Shown: positions 6,822 to 12,800 of the stretch, piece by piece
How positions within the stretch are numbered: the stretch's first letter is position 1
Layout of the letters: every line of letters begins with the position of its first letter
Source of the DNA: an uncultured Oscillibacter sp.
GTDB taxonomy: Bacteria; Bacillota; Clostridia; Oscillospirales; Oscillospiraceae
Direction of reading: 5' to 3'
DNA: 12,800 bases
NCBI GenBank assembly: GCA_910585385.1
Contig: CAJUDV010000052.1
Location: forward strand, 1-12,800
Translations under genes and position numbers: made by a program
Notes under the pieces: model-generated
Told to the model about the DNA's origin: nothing
The model's database searches: none
The model's input: the letters and a program-made list of their open reading frames with translations, nothing else

Positions 6822-6838
6822 AAGCTTTCAGTTTGTCC

Positions 6839-7255
6839 TTACTTGGACTTGGGACGCTTGGCGCCGTACTTGGAACGGCTCTGCATACGGCCGGACACGC
6901 CCTGGGTATCCAGAGTGCCGCGGATGATGTGGTACCGGACGCCGGGGAGGTCCTTGACACGGCCGCCGCGGATCATAACCACGGAGTGCTCCTGCAGGGA
7001 GTGGCCCACGCCGGGAATATAGGCGGTGACCTCGTAGCCGTTGGTCAGGCGAACACGGGCGATCTTACGCAGCGCGGAGTTGGGCTTCTTGGGGGTAGCG
7101 GTTCTCACGGCGGTGCAGACGCCTCTCTTCTGAGGAGAGGGGAGATCGGTGGTCTTGGTCTTCAGGGTGTTCAGGCCAAACTGCAGAGCGGGAGAGGTGG
7201 ACTTGTAGGTCGCCTGCTCCCTTCCTTTACGGACCAGCTGATTAAAAGTAGGCAT
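6839..7255 (-). CDS. rpsL: 30S ribosomal protein S12
   Basis: A 138-residue decoding-centre protein of the small subunit. Signature segments: MPTFNQLVRKGR at the start, 'SPQKRGVCTAVRTATPKKPN', 'SALRKIARVRLTNGYEVTAY', 'HSLQEHSVVMIRGGRVKDLP' and the C-terminal 'RSKYGAKRPK'. It has the ~13-residue N-terminal insertion of the long (Bacillota-type) S12 relative to E. coli. The residues matching E. coli K43 and K88, where streptomycin-resistance changes arise, are lysines here (K56 and K101), the wild-type state. The aspartate next to K101 (D102) is the position methylthiolated in some bacteria. Start ATG 7255 has AAAGGAG (7263-7269) 7 bases upstream. It lies 113 bases after the L7Ae gene and is probably driven by the promoter at 7702-7730. 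Confidence 0.98.
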   Translation of the reverse strand: MPTFNQLVRKGREQATYKSTSPALQFGLNTLKTKTTDLPSPQKRGVCTAVRTATPKKPNSALRKIARVRLTNGYEVTAYIPGVGHSLQEHSVVMIRGGRVKDLPGVRYHIIRGTLDTQGVSGRMQSRSKYGAKRPKSK

Positions 7256-7282
7256 TGAATTTCTCCTTTCTTACATATTTTT

Positions 7283-7306
7283 GGCAGCCGCTCACTGCGG
7301 ACAGCC
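7283..7306 (+). terminator. Hairpin in the L7Ae-rpsL gap, terminator-like on the plus strand
   Basis: GGC (7283-7285) pairs with GCC (7304-7306) and CCGC (7288-7291) with GCGG (7297-7300), separated by a small internal loop. On the plus strand it is followed by TTTATTTTTT (7307-7316), so it could stop antisense transcription; on the minus strand (sense for the operon) it is flanked by A-runs and cannot act as a T-tract terminator. It may instead be a processing or stability element. Confidence 0.3.
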
Positions 7307-7368
7307 TTTATTTTTTGCGGAAAACCTCTCGGCTATTCCGAAAAAACCAAAAATTTGCAGGGACCGGG

Positions 7369-7608
7369 TCAGAGGACCGCCACCACGGACGCCCCCACCG
7401 CAATGCGGCAGGCCTGGCCCAGCTGGGCCATGGTATACCCCTCCCGAACGGGAATGCCCGCCTCCGCGCAGCTGGACGCCACCGGGCCGGTAATCGCCGG
7501 GTCGGCGTCACAGGCCAGAAACACCTGGCGGGCACGGCCCTCCCGAATGGCTTTGCGGGACTGTTTCACGCCGATCACCTTTTCCTGAGAAGCAAGTTCC
7601 GTAATCAC
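7369..7608 (-). CDS. rplGB: Ribosomal L7Ae/L30e-family K-turn-binding protein (YbxF-like)
   Basis: A 79-residue protein matching the small Bacillota L7Ae homologues (Bacillus YbxF, about 82 residues), which bind kink-turn RNA. Conserved parts: 'VIGVKQSRKAIREGRARQVF' (11-30), 'LACDADPAITGPVA' (31-44), 'CAEAGIPV' and the C-terminal 'LGQACRIAVGASVVAVL'. The start GTG 7608 has AGGAGG (7617-7622) 8 bases upstream. An in-frame ATG at 7695 would give 108 residues with an unrelated 29-residue extension, and it falls almost exactly on the predicted transcription start, so I reject it. It occupies the canonical slot between rpoC and rpsL, but here it is separated from rpoC by a terminator and a plus-strand gene and is the first gene of its own transcript. 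Confidence 0.9.
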   Translation of the reverse strand: MITELASQEKVIGVKQSRKAIREGRARQVFLACDADPAITGPVASSCAEAGIPVREGYTMAQLGQACRIAVGASVVAVL

Positions 7609-7616
7609 GGGAAATT

Positions 7617-7622
7617 CCTCCT
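7617..7622 (-). promoter_or_regulatory. Shine-Dalgarno deciding the GTG start of the L7Ae gene
   Basis: AGGAGG on the minus strand, 8 bases before GTG 7608. It lies inside the frame extended to ATG 7695. Confidence 0.8.
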
Positions 7623-7628
7623 GATACT

Positions 7629-7647
7629 CGCTTTTATGGGAAAAGCG
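7629..7647 (-). other. Leader hairpin before the L7Ae ribosome site
   Basis: CGCTTTT (7629-7635) and AAAAGCG (7641-7647) form a perfect 7-bp stem with a 5-base loop, 6 bases before the AGGAGG of the L7Ae gene. Further upstream in the same ~87-base leader are mutually exclusive pairings: CGCGG with CCGCG, or GGCA-ATTC with GAAT-TGCC. A structured leader in front of an RNA-binding ribosomal protein gene suggests possible feedback, but no kink-turn consensus is evident by eye. Confidence 0.4.
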
Positions 7648-7701
7648 CACATTGACGCACACGCATGGCAAAATTCGCGGAATCTGCCCGCGCATTTGGA
7701 A

Positions 7702-7730
7702 ATTATAGCATGTGGGGGCGCACTCGTCAA
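7702..7730 (-). promoter_or_regulatory. Consensus sigma-A promoter for the L7Ae-rpsL-rpsG-fusA unit
   Basis: On the minus strand: -35 TTGACG (7725-7730), exactly 17 bases, -10 TATAAT (7702-7707), with an extended -10 TGC directly before it. This is the best promoter in the window. Transcription should start near 7695-7697, giving a leader of about 87 bases to GTG 7608. It shows that the str genes are started afresh after the rpoC terminator. Confidence 0.9.
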
Positions 7731-7763
7731 GTATTTCCGCAGAAAGGATCTTTATTTTTTCTC

Positions 7764-7792
7764 TTTCACAAATCCCCGGCTGCTTTTACAAT
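7764..7792 (+). promoter_or_regulatory. Weak candidate promoter of the lipoprotein gene
   Basis: On the plus strand TACAAT (7787-7792, five of six to the -10 consensus) follows TTTCAC (7764-7769, poor -35) after 17 bases. It is divergent from the strong str promoter at 7702-7730. An 8-bp inverted repeat brackets its -10 box. The poor -35 suggests an activator or a different sigma factor; low certainty. Confidence 0.3.
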
Positions 7793-7809
7793 ATTTTTCA
7801 TGGATTTGT
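7768..7809. repeat. 8-bp inverted repeat around the lipoprotein -10 region
   Basis: ACAAATCC (7768-7775) and GGATTTGT (7802-7809) are exact reverse complements separated by 26 bases, with the candidate -10 TACAAT centred between them. Arm centres are 34 bases apart, about three helical turns, which would suit a looping or dimeric regulator. It may also be chance in this AT-richer gap. Confidence 0.4.
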
Positions 7810-7890
7810 CCCAATTTCCGCGGCGCTGCTCAAACTTTTTCTCCCCCTCCGCCGTCTAATTGACAGAACATCGATAAGGAGGAGTCTCTG

Positions 7891-8265
7891 ATGAAACATC
7901 TCGCCTCTCTCACCGCCCTGCTGGCCCTCCTGCTGGCGCTGACCGCCTGCGGTACTTCGGCCTCCCCGGCCCCGGAGGAACCGGTCGCTTCCGAAGAACC
8001 CACGCTGGAAACGCTCTGCGGCGCCGACTACCAGTCCTACATCGTGGAAACCATCACCATGCAGATGGAAAACCGGATGAACAAGACCCCTGACGTCCCC
8101 TACTTTCCCATTACAGACGGCGCTCCTCTGACCGACTACGCCCCCATCGACAATACCACTCCTTTTGAAGTGGACGGCGAGGGTAATGTGGTCATTTACT
8201 TTTCCGCAGGCGCCGTGACGGACGAGGCCAACGGCGAGCAGTCCTTCCGTATCCCCCCTCCCTGA
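7891..8265 (+). CDS. Small lipoprotein with RsiV-like (DUF3298 C-terminal) domain
   Basis: A 124-residue predicted lipoprotein. The N-terminal signal peptide (KH, then an Ala/Leu-rich core) ends in the lipobox LTAC with Cys20, followed by a Ser/Pro/Glu-rich linker (about 21-38). The remaining ~85 residues read like the last half of the DUF3298/RsiV extracellular domain: 'YQSYIVETITMQMENRMN', 'DVPYFPI' and 'FEVDGEGNVVIYFSAGAVTD' ending in a 'G...FRIP' motif at the C-terminus. RsiV proteins are anti-sigma factors whose outer domain binds lysozyme; here there is no cytoplasmic anti-sigma part and no adjacent sigma gene, so a signalling role is unsupported. The start ATG 7891 has AAGGAGG (7876-7882) 8 bases upstream. 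It is convergent with rpoC and shares the terminator at 8280-8317. The domain call is from motif resemblance, moderate certainty; the gene itself is secure. Confidence 0.85.
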   Translation: MKHLASLTALLALLLALTACGTSASPAPEEPVASEEPTLETLCGADYQSYIVETITMQMENRMNKTPDVPYFPITDGAPLTDYAPIDNTTPFEVDGEGNVVIYFSAGAVTDEANGEQSFRIPPP

Positions 8266-8279
8266 TTTGCCGACACACG

Positions 8280-8317
8280 AAAAGGGGCCCCGCGGCTGCG
8301 GCCGCGGGGCCCCTTTT
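8280..8317. terminator. Bidirectional terminator between rpoC and the lipoprotein gene
   Basis: A perfect 17-bp stem (8280-8296 with 8301-8317; core GGGGCCCCGCGGC) has the loop TGCG. The plus-strand side ends in TTTTT (8314-8318), 14 bases after the lipoprotein stop; the minus-strand side ends in TTTT, immediately after the rpoC stop at 8324. It ends the rpoBC transcript, in contrast to the usual readthrough into the str genes. Confidence 0.95.
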
Positions 8318-8323
8318 TCATTT

Positions 8324-12109
<3,786 letters not shown>

Positions 12110-12126
12110 AGTGCGATTTCCTCCTT

Positions 12127-12168
12127 AATGATTCAGAATGTGGCGTCTGACGAATGGTTGACTCTGAA

Positions 12169-12173
<5 letters not shown>
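12127..12173 (-). repeat. 11-bp inverted repeat spanning the rpoB stop and abutting the rpoC ribosome site
   Basis: AATGATTCAGA (12127-12137) and TCTGAATCATT (12163-12173) are exact reverse complements around a 25-base loop. In the mRNA the left arm contains the rpoB stop UGA, and the right arm ends directly against the AAGGAGG (12120-12126) of rpoC. Folding would place the rpoC ribosome site at the foot of a stem that ribosomes finishing rpoB would open, which fits translational coupling or an intercistronic processing site. Confidence 0.6.

Positions 12174-12800
<627 letters not shown>

Noticed and set aside
7369..7695. 108-residue version of the L7Ae protein from ATG 7695
   Set aside because: The family is about 80 residues, the extension has no similarity, and a proper AGGAGG precedes GTG 7608. 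The ATG falls at the predicted transcription start.

Overview
The window is the RNA polymerase / str-operon region of a GC-rich member of the Bacillota, most likely a clostridial gut bacterium of the Oscillospiraceae (Flavonifractor / Oscillibacter-like). The reasons are: the gene order rpoB-rpoC-L7Ae-rpsL-rpsG-fusA-tuf is the Bacillota order, including the small L7Ae protein that proteobacteria lack; ribosomal protein S12 is the long form typical of Bacillota; almost every gene has a near-perfect AGGAGG Shine-Dalgarno; and a DUF4830 membrane protein, a family I associate with Clostridia, is present. The taxonomic call is inference from gene content and composition, not from a search.

Layout, read along the minus strand in the direction of transcription: the 3' end of rpoB (12800-12169, cut by the window edge), rpoC (12109-8324), then a perfect 17-bp-stem bidirectional terminator. 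A short plus-strand lipoprotein gene (7891-8265) converges on rpoC. Next comes a consensus sigma-A promoter (7702-7730) driving the L7Ae protein gene (7608-7369), rpsL (7255-6839), rpsG (6693-6223) and fusA (6201-4090). tuf (3950-2748) follows with its own good promoter (4018-4046) and ends at a second bidirectional terminator shared with a convergent plus-strand DUF4830 gene (2224-2691). Divergent from that gene are an RsuA-family pseudouridine synthase (2134-1373) and then a PucR/CdaR-type transcription regulator (1268-180), which has its own promoter containing a palindrome. The left 179 bases hold no gene, only three strong hairpins.

The minus-strand genes supply transcription (beta, beta'), the decoding centre and head of the 30S subunit (S12, S7), elongation factors EF-G and EF-Tu, and rRNA modification. 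The two plus-strand genes both encode small membrane-anchored proteins exported outward, and each sits tail-to-tail with a housekeeping gene. The classical long rpoBC-str transcription unit therefore appears to be broken into at least three units (rpoBC; L7Ae-rpsL-rpsG-fusA; tuf).

I see no CRISPR array, insertion sequence, tRNA, rRNA, prophage or defence system. The unusual content is mostly regulatory: the split of the operon, structured intercistronic spacers (rpoB-rpoC, rpsL-rpsG), palindromes over promoters, and a stand-alone RsiV-like domain lipoprotein. There is no stretch over 300 bases without a gene; the longest gap (7609-7890) is occupied by a divergent promoter region.
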